Positions 11,789 through 21,859 of a DNA stretch of 26,210 nt are shown piece by piece. Source of the DNA: Paraglomus occultum (Eukaryota; Glomeromycota; Glomeromycetes; Paraglomerales; Paraglomeraceae); contig CAJVPJ010000402.1 in the NCBI GenBank assembly GCA_910592205.1, positions 1 to 26,210 on the forward strand. Direction: 5' to 3'. The notes below the pieces were generated by a model, which worked only from the letters and a program-made list of their open reading frames with translations, was not told the DNA's origin and made no database searches. The translations under genes were made by a program, and so were the position numbers. Each line of letters begins with the position of its first letter. Positions within the stretch are counted from its first letter, which is position 1.

Positions 11789-12603
11789 TTATCCATGTTT
11801 GCTGTTGTAGGATTCGTCACCTTTAAAATCTACAGTGAGAATAGCCTGTCCAGCGTCTCCCATAGTTCCTCTGTAACTGTAATTTCCAAATAGCTTTTCC
11901 TCGTAATGGTTACTATTCCCTCGATGGGAACCATCATTGTACATTTCGTAAAACAAATCTAACCCAGCAACGTAAAAAAAAACAACTTAATATTGCGATA
12001 TAAAAATTGGATAAACAGATTCAGAGTTTGAAATGTTTTACCTTGAGGCTTCTTTGTACCTTCATAGACTTTAACGTTCCAGCGATTTGCATACCCGACA
12101 TACCAGAATGGGACACTCCACATTACGGCTAAAGATAGGTTGCGTCCTCTGATTTTATAAGTAATAACTCCCGCTGTTCCTGCAGTCGAGTATTCGGTCT
12201 TACGGGCACCCCAAGCCAAACCTTTACCACTGACTACTGAATCAAAGGGTAGTCCAAATTTGGATGTCCCATTGATATACCATACTCGAGGTTTTTCAAG
12301 AGTATCTTGCGAATAATTCTTAACGGCAATAGCAATTTTTCTGCTACTCCGTAGCATCTGTATATTAAACATGCAAATAAGAACGTTATAATGTAAACTA
12401 CTATAGTAATAGTTCAAGCCTAGCAATTTGTGCGGCCGGCACAATATTAGCCTACTTAAATTCGGACATCTCTAATAATCTTAACGATAATTATCAGTTT
12501 TGACAAATAATTGGTTATACTATACTTTTAAGATCTCATTTAGGAAAACATCAGTGATTATTGAATTGTAAAAAACGCCTGGTTTTGGTTCTTCTTGCGA
12601 CAT
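11789..12603 (-). CDS. Actinoporin-like (sea anemone cytolysin family) pore-forming protein
   Basis: Minus-strand exons 12603-12526, 12357-12042 and 11958-11789 (GTATAG, GTAAAA donors; consistent phases) give 187 residues, close to the roughly 175-180 of the family. Exon 1 (residues 1-26) and the start of exon 2 could supply the amphipathic N-terminal helix, followed by an SRKIAIAV strand (31-38). The strongest signature is in exon 2: SVP at 107-109, aromatic Trp/Tyr residues at 111-115, then NRWNVKVYEG (117-126), which match the membrane-lipid (phosphocholine) binding side of actinoporins. Exon 3 ends with a YRGTMGDAGQAILTVDF-like strand, also typical. No break, frameshift or signal peptide is visible. 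Known family members bind sphingomyelin membranes and form pores; relatives occur in cnidarians, molluscs, fish, mosses and, as fold relatives, fungal lectins. The role in this organism is unknown: defence, membrane lipid binding or lectin-like activity are all possible. Confidence 0.83.
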
Positions 12604-14504
12604 GATGGAAAAGCGAGATGAGAAAGTTCCGGAGTTCGGGGTTTTTATAGCAATCTTCATTGGCGCTCAGCAATTGTGTGACTTCAGTCCTAATCTGGGT
12701 TATAGTGGTAAAGATAACGATAAGCGAGTCATGTGATAAATGTTTTCAAACGTCATACCTAACTTATTCGTTCTTAGTTACAATATATATTTCCTAGTTT
12801 TTGAAACGCCGCCTTTTATATTTAGAAAGTACATAATAATAATAAGCAACTCAAAAGCTCATTGTCAAGGCTCACTTTTGAAATGTTTGGAATGTTTGAA
12901 ATTTTGGAATACTCCATTCCTGATATTAAAAAGTAATCGGATAAGTGCCTAATCACAACGTAATATACCAAATAGAAATCGAAATGCTTTTTTTTATTAT
13001 AATTATTGAAATATCAATTATTCGACTGGGTATATCAATAAACTCTCTGCCAAGTTGTTGTAAAAATATCTGTTGAAACAAGTCCCGGTATGCAAAATCT
13101 GCCATGGAAAAATTCATAACGGAGTTTAATAACGAAACGAGAACTCGTAATTAATTATAGAAACAATATTTGTCTAAATAATTGGTTAGAGACAAGTGAC
13201 TTTACTCGACTAGTCTAGTCGAAACACCCAATCGAAGATACCCTGATTAATTTAAATAGAATTTCCGCTTTAATTCTAAATTCTGCGTTACAATACTTAT
13301 TTAATCCGCAAGTGCCTTATTTGGATATATTAAGACTTCTCGTTTAGATAAGCGCCCGTATAAATTATTGAGATTTAGATTCAGTCTTAATTGACAATCA
13401 CAGAATAAGGGGTGGTGACATGAAGCTAAATTTGACAGCATCCCCGTTCGGAAGAATAAGAACATGACTACGCGAAAAATAATAGCTCTCCCAACTACCT
13501 AGACTAACTACTACAACCGCAACTTGCGGGTGTATCTTGTAACCAGATCTATTTTAACAGCAGAGTTAACAATTTGCTTGGAAAAAATCTCTTCGTCATA
13601 AGTGAATTGTAAACAAAAAATTTCCTGACTTGCCTCTTAATTTGTCAATGGGCAAATGTATTGATATTATTAAAAAAAAAAAGTAAATAAAACTGAAAAG
13701 AACCGAGACAAAGGTTGCTAGATAGGATTAAAGTAATTAGAGCACGATGGGCTAATACTCAACTTGAGACTCTTGATTGGAAAAAAGTAAATTAGTTCCA
13801 ACTATCAAAAACAAAAAACAAACGTGTGATGTCTGACTGACAATAATACAATGGTACTAAGAAAAACTAACTAATATTAATATCAGATTCTTGTTCTTGT
13901 ATGTAAAAATCAAATATACCCTAGGATAAAAAATTGTACTAGTAAAATTACCAAACTTTAGATGAGTTGTTTATTATGAAACTGGCTTAATGCTATTTAT
14001 ATTATTAAAACACATAAAAAGATAATCTACTTATTCAATAGCTAGATATGTGTCTCCGTGCTTCTTTATATTTGTTTCTTGCTTCATCACAATTGAGTCT
14101 TATTTTCTTATGCGCAAATAGATTACAACTTAAAAAGTCTATGTCAGTTTCAGTTTGAATGTTAGTCCCCAGCATGACTTTGGATTGCATGAGCAAAAAC
14201 TTTCTGGCCACCTCCAATTTTGCAAATTATGAGAATGCAGTGAAAGCAAAGAATAATCTCTTGTGTATATAATTATAAAAGGATAACCTTTTGAACGCGT
14301 TCACTATAACGTTATATTGATTGACACACGTGACAAATATTTTAACAGTTTTATGGTCATTCTGACTATGAAAGATTGAATCCGGTACTCAAGGTACAAA
14401 AATGTTCTTTTCTTGTTCGTTTTAATGAAAACATACATTCAAGAGAAGGAAACCCCTCAGATTTCGTCGTCACTATCCCATAGTTCCCAAAAGCTGTTAA
14501 TCTT
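12604..14504. other. Gene-poor intergenic region
   Basis: Besides the promoter just upstream of the actinoporin-like gene I see no supportable gene. A short perfect inverted repeat, CGACTAG-T-CTAGTCG, occurs at about 13207-13221. A minus-strand open stretch at 14035-14217 has a Lys/Arg/Glu-rich, helix-like ending but lacks an ATG (it opens with TTG after an in-frame stop upstream) and has no recognised family, so it is at most an exon or relic. A/T homopolymers occur at about 12988 and 13673. Confidence 0.45.
12643..12663 (-). promoter_or_regulatory. TATA and CCAAT elements of the actinoporin-like gene
   Basis: Read on the minus strand, TATAAA (12648-12643) lies 40 bases upstream of the start codon, and CCAATG (12663-12658) lies ten bases further upstream. 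The order and closeness to the ATG suggest a compact core promoter with a very short 5' leader. Motif match only; no transcription data. Confidence 0.45.
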
Positions 14505-15410
14505 CTATTTCTTTTTCTTTTTCTTCTTTTTCTTCTTACCACTATCGTCACCTTTCCCGTCACTTTTTTCATCACCCTTCTCGTCACCCTTCTCTTCAAT
14601 TTTCCCATCTCCTTTCTCATCAAGTTTCCCATCTCCTTTCTCATCAATTTTCTCTTCTCCTTTCTCGTCACCCTTTTCCTCCTCACCTTTCTCCTCACCT
14701 TTCTCTGTTTCACTTTTAAGCCAATCTGTATCTGCCATTTTTTCCAATGGTAACCACTTCAACGCCTGTATTATAACCCTCCCAAACTCGATATATTCTG
14801 AATAGTCAATCATTTCTTCAACTATTTTCCTAACTCCTTTTCGTCCCGAATCAATGTCCAATGCTGCGATAACAGATTCCATCGCTTCAGCATATATGCT
14901 ATTCGAAAATTCCTTTATTTGGGGAGCAATCAATAACCGAGGTATTCCATAGATTTCGGCAAAAACACCCAAGGCGTCCCTCGATACGAGACTTTGTCGC
15001 ATGATAGTGATATCGCCAGTACTGAGATGAGGGTGACGTATAAGAAGTGCTCGCGAAACTTCTACGTTGAGAATACCATCACCCAGAAATGCCAATTTCT
15101 TGAAACTGAGTCCATTTTGAATGAATGGTAATAACTCTGGGTCATCGTGATATATAAAAAAGACTGGATTTTCCCGTCGAGGATGCGTGAGAGCTATTTC
15201 ACGTAGCAAAAAGTTTTTAAATTGTGGAAGATGAAGCATTTGGTATGTTTTAAATTCAGGTTTTTTCCTTTCTTCTTCTTTCAACATTGGTAGAGTGCTA
15301 GGTGGTGGCGGCGGAGCTATCAACTTTATTGGTTCTATGGGTTTAAACCATCGCCCCATCAGATCTGCAATACCTTTGATACGCAGGATTGGTTGTAAAA
15401 ATCGTCGCAT
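14505..15410 (-). CDS. RNase III-fold protein with degenerate active site and Lys/Glu/Gly/Asp repeat tail
   Basis: An uninterrupted 301-residue frame starting at ATG 15410-15408. The N-terminus (MRRFLQPILRIKG) is basic and free of acidic residues for 15 positions, which would suit mitochondrial import. A Pro run lies at 33-37. Residues about 100-225 are an RNase III domain: LAFLGDGIL (106-114), an HPHLSTGDITIMRQSLVSRDAL stretch (126-147) and YAEAMESVIAAL (173-184). Compared with the RNase III active site, the Glu of 'LEFLGD' is Ala107, Asp111 is kept, the Asp of 'ADxxEA' is Glu175, and Glu178 is kept. The last 65 residues are low-complexity Lys/Glu/Gly/Asp repeats ending in ten lysines. There is no dsRNA-binding domain. 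It could be a mitochondrial ribosomal protein of the mL44 type, which uses an inactive RNase III fold, or a divergent bacterial-type RNase III; the missing Glu favours a structural role. Confidence 0.7.
   Translation of the reverse strand: MRRFLQPILRIKGIADLMGRWFKPIEPIKLIAPPPPPSTLPMLKEEERKKPEFKTYQMLHLPQFKNFLLREIALTHPRRENPVFFIYHDDPELLPFIQNGLSFKKLAFLGDGILNVEVSRALLIRHPHLSTGDITIMRQSLVSRDALGVFAEIYGIPRLLIAPQIKEFSNSIYAEAMESVIAALDIDSGRKGVRKIVEEMIDYSEYIEFGRVIIQALKWLPLEKMADTDWLKSETEKGEEKGEEEKGDEKGEEKIDEKGDGKLDEKGDGKIEEKGDEKGDEKSDGKGDDSGKKKKKKKKKK
14508..14706. repeat. Coding minisatellite of the RNase III-fold gene
   Basis: Pyrimidine-rich plus-strand DNA built from imperfect units such as CTTTCTCATC and CCTTCTCGTCACC. 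On the minus strand it encodes the KGDEKGEEK-like tail. It ends in a (TTCTTTTTC)n run that gives ten lysines before the stop. Such repeats change length easily by slippage. Confidence 0.75.
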
Positions 15411-15794
15411 GTTTTTAAAAGGGAGGGAAGTACAGGAGAAAAAAAAAAGGACTATTTTAAATGTTTAATCGGCGGATCAAAAAAATTCTTGTGTTTCACT
15501 TGAAAAAAATAACCACTAAATAGGGATACAATATGAATTCCGATGTCAACAACCGACGCATTCGTAAATAAATTATTTGGGAGATATCGTGCAATATATT
15601 GTACATCTATCGCATGCGCCGTCTTCCCCTTGACGCCCTTCTTCGCCCTCTTCCTCTTCCCCTTCCCCTTCCCCGTCCTCTCCCTCTCCCTCTATAAGAC
15701 GACGGCTGACGAGCAATTCTATTGACGATAAGCAAATAGCATGATGTTAATAACGCCCTAATAACAAAGCTGAATATTTGTAGAATGATGGATT
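15411..15794. other. Short intergenic region between two minus-strand genes
   Basis: It separates the start of the RNase III-fold gene from the stop of topoisomerase III. It contains a plus-strand pyrimidine tract at about 15635-15695. The tract lies in a 60-codon plus-strand frame (15543-15725, ATG start, one hydrophobic stretch) that I cannot assign to any family. The promoter of the RNase III-fold gene must lie here. Confidence 0.4.
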
Positions 15795-18700
15795 TTACCT
15801 GGTTTTTAAAAGGCTGGAAATTTCATCGTCACAAAGAATACAACCCTCCAAGGGCTCTCTTGTCTGATTTTTACTAAACTCTATTTTTAGTATAGAAGAG
15901 CCACAGTCATCACAATACTCATCCTTTGTAACAGAAACAGCTGTAAGGATTAAAAACAAATTTCCAATTAATGACTATGTATACGTTTGGCCGTGGTCAT
16001 GTATGACAATAATCCAACCTTTAAGCTTATCAGTAAATGCCGAGACCAAATTGCAAGAATTGCAACAAAGATTCCATTGAGTACTCAACGTAGCATTAAG
16101 AACTAGTCGACCCTTGCACCCTGTCACCTCGGCTTGAGGGCACGGGCACACTGTATTCCGTATCATAGACTGTGGGCATGTCGGGTGCGTACATTTATTA
16201 CATCCCATTCCTTATTAGCAGGGAAAATAGTGTAAATAATATATAAGTGGGAAAACTAGTAGAAACCCAGATAGTACTCGAGCACGCAATACAATACCCT
16301 TGCTGATATTTTCAAAAGGCGGGTAATTATAACAATAAGGACACAATTGGTAACCCATTCCGTCAGATCCAGTTGAGAAAAGAACCAACTCGAAATCATC
16401 CAAAGGCTTGAAAATATTGGCATATTTAACCCGTTGAGAAATCAAGACATGACTGAAAGCCGATGTATTGTATTGTAAATTACTTACACATTTGAGTTCC
16501 TTGTATGGCTACATGTGTGAAGTGAAATAAGATTAATGAGTGCTGACGCCGTAGTACTCGCATACGCTACCAGCTAAGTTTATATACCTTAATAGATCCG
16601 TTTTGTGGAAGTGAATAAGTCTCGTCACACGTCTTACAATGAAGTCTTTGTGGCCTAGAGGAATCGTTAAAGTCAAAAACAGCTACTGAAAAATACGAGA
16701 AAGCTTGTAATCACCTTGATGCGATATACTTCATATATCTTGTAAAAAAAGTGATAGGTTAGAGCTAACAAATCCACCGATAGAATCACCAAGGCAAGAT
16801 AGCAACTCAGTCCTCACCTCCTGCATTTGCCACACCTAGACATGATCTTTCCAGTTTCAGCAATAACAGAAAAAGTCGCTTCGAATAGTTGATCCATTTC
16901 ACCAATCTATGATAATGTGCTCAATGACATACTTTTTCTATATCAGTTTTTAAAATTTTTTCAATTCTGATCCATACCTTTTCTGTAAAATACTTGAATT
17001 TTGCTGAAAACAGTTTCAACGAGTGATCAAGCACGTCTTTGAATTTCGCTTGTCCTAATGCAATATAATTGAGTTGTTTTTCAACATCACTTCGCATGGT
17101 TGGTAAAGAGAGGTCAGGATCAATTTTCTCTGTAAACGGAAACGTACATATTAACGAATTGGACGTGCAAGTAGAATAAAATCAGACAAGGTCGATTCAT
17201 ACTTACGGTATCTATACAAAACGCGTAACAGTCATCACAAATTAGAATCAAAATACAGTAAAGCAAAAGAAACCGAATGTGCTACAATTTACCCATGAAT
17301 GAGCACAATTCCTATGAATGCCATGTAATGTTATTAATACTTGCCAGTATTCACAGATATACAAGACAGCCTTTTTTTCACTTACCCAAGTTTGTCGGTA
17401 CAAGCCGTCGTGCATTACCCTCAACTTTGACATAATTTCTCTGACATATGTTATTGATATGCACAGGAATCGATGCGTCTGTTCCAATCCCATGCTTCTC
17501 CATCTACAAAAACAGCAATAGTCAAAATTAAAACGTCTCTTCAAACTGAAAGCGTTCGAACCGAGTTTTTTAACAATGCATTACCAAACCAATAACTTCG
17601 CTCTCGGTCAAATAATCTGGTGGGTGTGTTTGACCTTCGGTCAATTTTACATTGGTAATGTCCAATCGTTCACCTTCTTTATACTCGGGTATAAAAGTGT
17701 CTGACGATGTGCGAGAATATAAAATGCTAGTAAATCCAGCTCGATCAACTCGTGATCCTAAACAAAGTTAAAAAAAAAAAAAGAACACATTTCGGTTACA
17801 TCTATGAAAAAGCCATTACGCCCGCGCTGCAAGATTGGTTTCAACTTTTTACCTGAACATTCAAATATCTCGTTATTTATTTTAATGATAGCCGTTGTAC
17901 GGATATATCGCATATCAGGACTTATCGAACCAAGGAAATGGCGCGTCACGTAGCTATATACACGCCAAGTATCGCCAGAAAGCTCTCCTTCTTCAGCCTT
18001 TCGCATGGGCGTTCTGTGACAAAAATAAAAAGGTTTAGTACAACACAGTGTAAAAAACAAACTGTCTTCAAAGTTTCGTTAGACGCATACATAGGCGGAT
18101 GGTCACCAACATCCACTCCACCACTAGGTTTGTGAACTCCATTTTCTAAAAGCTCGCTTGCGTACGATCCCCTGAAGCAATAAATAGCAACAACAAGTCA
18201 ATGCTCGTGCATAATGCAACTTTTGTCAAGTGTAAATAAAATGTGCGTACCAAACACCGTGGGCCTGTTGTGTTCTTAGCACGGCATTTATATCAAAATT
18301 CTTGGGGTATGATGTTGTTTCCGTTCGCGGATAGGAAATGTAACCTTGCATGTATAGACGTTCCGCTATAGACATCTACAATTTACTAAAGATTAGAACA
18401 ACAACAGCAAGAAAGCAAGAAACAACAAAAGCAATTAGTATTAAACCAAAAAATCGAACCACTTTTGTTTACCATATCATGTGGACCTATTCCCAGAGCG
18501 GACGATCCGTGTTTGAGAAGCTCAACCTAAGTGACAAGTTTTCGATAAACGCAAGCAATAATCTCTGATACAACGTCGATAAAATGGTTTCTTACAGTGT
18601 TCAAAGCATGCGGTCTCGATTTGGTCTTTCGTTCCGATTTAACCGATATAACACTGAATAAATCATAATAAGCGCGATAAGATAACTAATAAAATAGCAT

Positions 18701-20427
18701 GCTCCAACTCCAACTTAGACTCTTGGTCACGCGATGATGAACGAATATACTCACATCGCTTCATTAGCCTCTTTAACACAATTCTCAAAGATTCTTGCAA
18801 TCTGCCTGTCAAACACTCGTTCCCTTTTCCAATGTAACAACGTCTCTTCTTTATCCTTGTCATTATTGTTTTTTCTCGCAACAGTCACTGCTAAACTCCA
18901 AAACGGTTCAGGAGAGAATGACTGTATTTGGTCGTGACGCGAAACGCAAAACGAAAGTGTTGGTGTCTGGCATGGACCATACGATATTACTGCAGAGTCC
19001 AGGTTGCCATATTTTCCTTGGAAGAATCGTGTTTGAAATCTTGTAAACGCACAACCAATCTATATGACCGGAAAAAAGTATTGTTAATGGTATGATGATA
19101 AAAACCATTTTGACAAGGGTGTGTGGAAAAAAAAAAAGAAGGGTAATACCTTTAGATCGAGTTCCTGTCTTGCATCAACGGCTATGGAATAATAATCCCA
19201 AAGAGAATGGTCATGACGTGAAACATCGGATAGCTTACATACTTTGGGGAAAAAGGGGGCCTTACCTAGCGATTCGTTTTTGTTCGGGTATACAAGATTA
19301 TCCATTGCCCTACGGATATCAGTGTGTGTGATGGCTGTGCAGAAAAGGCTTTGCGTGTCAGTTTCACGTTCACACATAGGTTATGCTAGCTTACTGTAGC
19401 AAGACTTCACCTCACCAGAGAACTTTGCTCTCAATATTCTGTTTTCTTTAGTCTTCTGTGGTTCTTTCATACTATTGATGACGTTATCGATAACTTCAAA
19501 GCATATATTTTCGCCTTCTCGATCACAGTCAAGCCAGAGAACGACATAATCTGCTCCTTTACTTGAAATAAGTTAGTGGATAAAACTCGTTTATAGATAT
19601 ATCACAAGAAATGTTTGGTCATACCTCTCGACTCGTTTTGAAGATGTTTCGTTATGTGTTGCTAAAACAGATTCATTACCAATTTTCAGTGGTCGTGAAA
19701 GCTAGTAAAGTATACGTTTAAGAAAAGAAAATCTTCACCTTGGAATTTGCTTCCAATTTTAAAGTTGGCGCAGTGAACAATTCCAAAGGATCAGTTGCAT
19801 CCCAGTTGTTGTGACTCTTTGGAAAATCGAGACTATTAAAAAAACTCTCATGAGATTTTCGTCCAAAATACACACACTACGTATTCAACTACAAAGCTGA
19901 CTGACCTGTATACATGTCCTATTTGACAACTCTTGTTATTGTATGTTTGATTTATATGTTTCCTTTTTGTTTTGCGTAGCATGTATCAAACTCGTACCTG
20001 TTACAGATGTAAACTTAAACCGGGCATTCTGATTTCGGAATTGACCATTATACTCGTGGACAGGTGTATAAGATTTGCGGGTTTGATACTGTATTGATAT
20101 CAAAGTCAATTTGCGTGCGATTAACCAGAGATATCAAAAGGATGGAATGATTAGAATTTTAATCAACCTGTCCATTAGGGGCAAGGATCTTTGAGATCGA
20201 TTCCGCAAGAGAAGGTTTCTCCGCCACCTAATATTAAACCGGTGGAATATTAAGATATGTAAATTGAAGAAAAATTGCATCGTGAACGGACCATAAACAC
20301 GGTGACTGATGCCATTTATAACGAGCAATCTCAATTTCCAATTTCTGTGCAAGTTGTATCTCTTGGGATTATACCGGCTTTCGATCTGTTTTTTGGTGCG
20401 ATTATCTCTAAATGGAAAGATCGACAT
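15795..20427 (-). CDS. TOP3: DNA topoisomerase III (type IA), 27 deduced exons
   Basis: Exons in transcription order: 20427-20323, 20227-20168, 20088-19998, 19918-19906, 19832-19739, 19661-19625, 19556-19416, 19334-19266, 19181-19150, 19059-18755, 18653-18596, 18526-18473, 18375-18251, 18171-18091, 18013-17853, 17757-17585, 17503-17386, 17311-17293, 17211-17207, 17129-16978, 16906-16818, 16738-16715, 16654-16588, 16508-16488, 16406-16298, 16210-16019, 15940-15795. Phases agree and give 846 residues. The Toprim domain shows AEKPS (37-41) and the metal-binding DxDxE in LDCDREGEN (Asp143, Asp145, Glu147). Catalytic Tyr368 lies in [11 protein letters not shown]. The C-terminus carries zinc-finger Cys pairs (656/659, 675/678 and later CPYC, CNKC, CNSC, CDDC, CILC), as in TOP3-alpha. 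The enzyme passes single strands and, with a RecQ helicase, dissolves recombination intermediates. The basic 35-residue first exon and its GTTATA donor are the least certain part; alternative starts are possible. Confidence 0.9.
17207..17211 (-). other. TOP3: 5-nt micro-exon of topoisomerase III
   Basis: Exon 19 is ATACC only. It is flanked by an AG acceptor (17213-17212) and a perfect GTAAGT donor (17206-17201). It supplies the middle of Gly579-Tyr580-Gln581 in the conserved HGYQKIDPDL stretch. Skipping it would shift the frame to a stop within four codons. The introns on either side are 81 and 77 nt. Confidence 0.78.
19906..19918 (-). other. TOP3: 13-nt micro-exon of topoisomerase III
   Basis: Exon 4 is GACATGTATACAG, between an AG acceptor (19920-19919) and a GTCAGT donor (19905-19900). 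It completes the conserved TSVTGHVYSLDFP segment of the Toprim domain: the preceding exon gives the first base of Gly and the following exon the last base of Ser. Confidence 0.82.
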
Positions 20428-21859
20428 CCTACATGCAGATACACGTCCAATATGCGGTCCGAAGCTTTGTATGAAGTTAACCTTCGATTGTAATTATTTA
20501 TAATTAATTTCATTATATTCAGATTAATAGAAACTGATGATTTTATCTATGACAAATGTATAGAGCGACAATTGGGGAACATAGGTCACGAGTCAACATC
20601 AACCTTTGAGAGCGTTCACATTTATTAACTCTGATGACTATAACAATGTAACATTTTAACGAGTTACTTGCATTTGGGTCACGCTCTACGCCTGTTGGTT
20701 ATTGGCATGTTAAACATGTCAACTTTTGTAAAAAAAAAAGTCGCTGCCGTAAGGCATTCAAGGCCAGTGGTGACCATCAAGAAGTTCACAACTTTTCAGC
20801 TAATCTTCGATGGAACTGGGCTAAGAAACGGCATGCTGGCCAAAATAAGGTGAACACGCTGCGCTTTTGCCTCACAAAATTTCATGCTAGATCTCCGTTG
20901 CCTACTTTACCGGAGCGATGCATATAATTTCAACATACTGGTCTTATTTAAGACCGGGCAGCTTCTCAGTGAGTCTACAAACCCACTACAAACAATGCTT
21001 ACATTCACAAGCGAATTCATTTGGAGTATCTATTGGCTTCGTTCTCGGGCTGTTGTTCCCCGGTTCGTAGTTGCTCTAAAATTGATTCACTATTATTGAT
21101 TTATAACATTGATATGTATTAGGTCTCGCCAAGTGGCCGGCAAACCAGACGTGGCTTTCCGTATCAATGAGACGACTGAAAAGGACGCGGTAGATCTTGA
21201 AGCGTCTTAATAGGTAGCAACCTTTTTACTACTCAAACGTGTACCGCTCGATATAATGACCATCTAACCCGAAGAAGAAGACAAGAACAATCGTTTGATA
21301 TCGGGAGTTGTGCGTGCTGATTAATCATATATAGTAAAATTTTATATTATTAAACTAGAATTACTGATTTTAGACAGCTGTGTTTATTGATTATTTCCTG
21401 CTTAATTTAACTCTGAAGAGCGATACTTGTATCTATTCAATATCAAAACGTACGCCCCATCTCAAGCCTGTAATTGTCCACACGGGACAAGGAGCGAGAT
21501 ATTTTTGATCGATATGGTTTTCGATAATTTACCAGAAATTTACTCGTTTGTTAGAAAAACCATTAATATTAACATTGAAAAACATGAATGCCTAGAAACA
21601 AAAAGTTATGCTCATTATATACATCTTTCGATCAACTATGTGTAGTTTATACAGGATGTCAGAATTTTCTCTTTTCGGAAGATTTCGATCTTATCATGTT
21701 GTGTTTGTGCTCTAGGCACGAAATAACTGCCGTGTCGAGACTTTAATACAATGTCAAGATAAAGATGAAGAGTTGAGTAAGAAAATTTTACTTTATTGGC
21801 TGACTGCAGGAAAAAATTGGTAATAGTAATAGAGAAAACGAAATGAGAACAATTTCTTG
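20428..21859. other. Intergenic region with an unidentified coding-like patch
   Basis: It lies between the 5' end of topoisomerase III and the 3' end of the pseudokinase gene. From about 20665 to 21215 the DNA is richer in G+C than its surroundings. Plus-strand frames there (20668-20853, 20884-21099 and a piece ending at about 21210) look coding-like but are interrupted. The last piece contains a KPDVAF-like motif followed by a Glu/Asp-rich end. No family can be assigned; it may be a degraded gene. The rest shows nothing recognisable. Confidence 0.35.
21792..21797 (-). terminator. Candidate polyadenylation signal of the pseudokinase gene
   Basis: AATAAA on the minus strand, 63 bases after the stop codon. 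Plausible by position only. Confidence 0.35.

Noticed and set aside
14035..14217. Minus-strand 60-codon frame with a helix-like charged end
   Set aside because: It has no ATG (opens with TTG), an in-frame stop lies just upstream and I could not find a partner exon.
14413..14805. Plus-strand 130-codon frame rich in Phe, Ser and Pro
   Set aside because: It is the antisense of the Lys/Glu repeat tail of the RNase III-fold gene; its composition comes entirely from the pyrimidine minisatellite.
15543..15725. Plus-strand 60-codon frame with ATG and one hydrophobic stretch
   Set aside because: Half of it is a CT-rich simple sequence and no family is recognisable; not enough to call a gene, though a small mitochondrial protein cannot be excluded.
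16681..16740. Exon 23 of topoisomerase III starting at the TTTTTCAG acceptor, and a shorter 14-nt exon 22
   Set aside because: The first gives a premature stop; the second restores phase but destroys the conserved RYMKYI segment. The CTCTAG acceptor gives the family-consistent [12 protein letters not shown].
17525..17565. tRNA-like B-box word (GTTCGAAC) on the minus strand
   Set aside because: It lies inside a topoisomerase III intron and there is no acceptor or anticodon stem around it. No tRNA or rRNA gene was found anywhere in the window.
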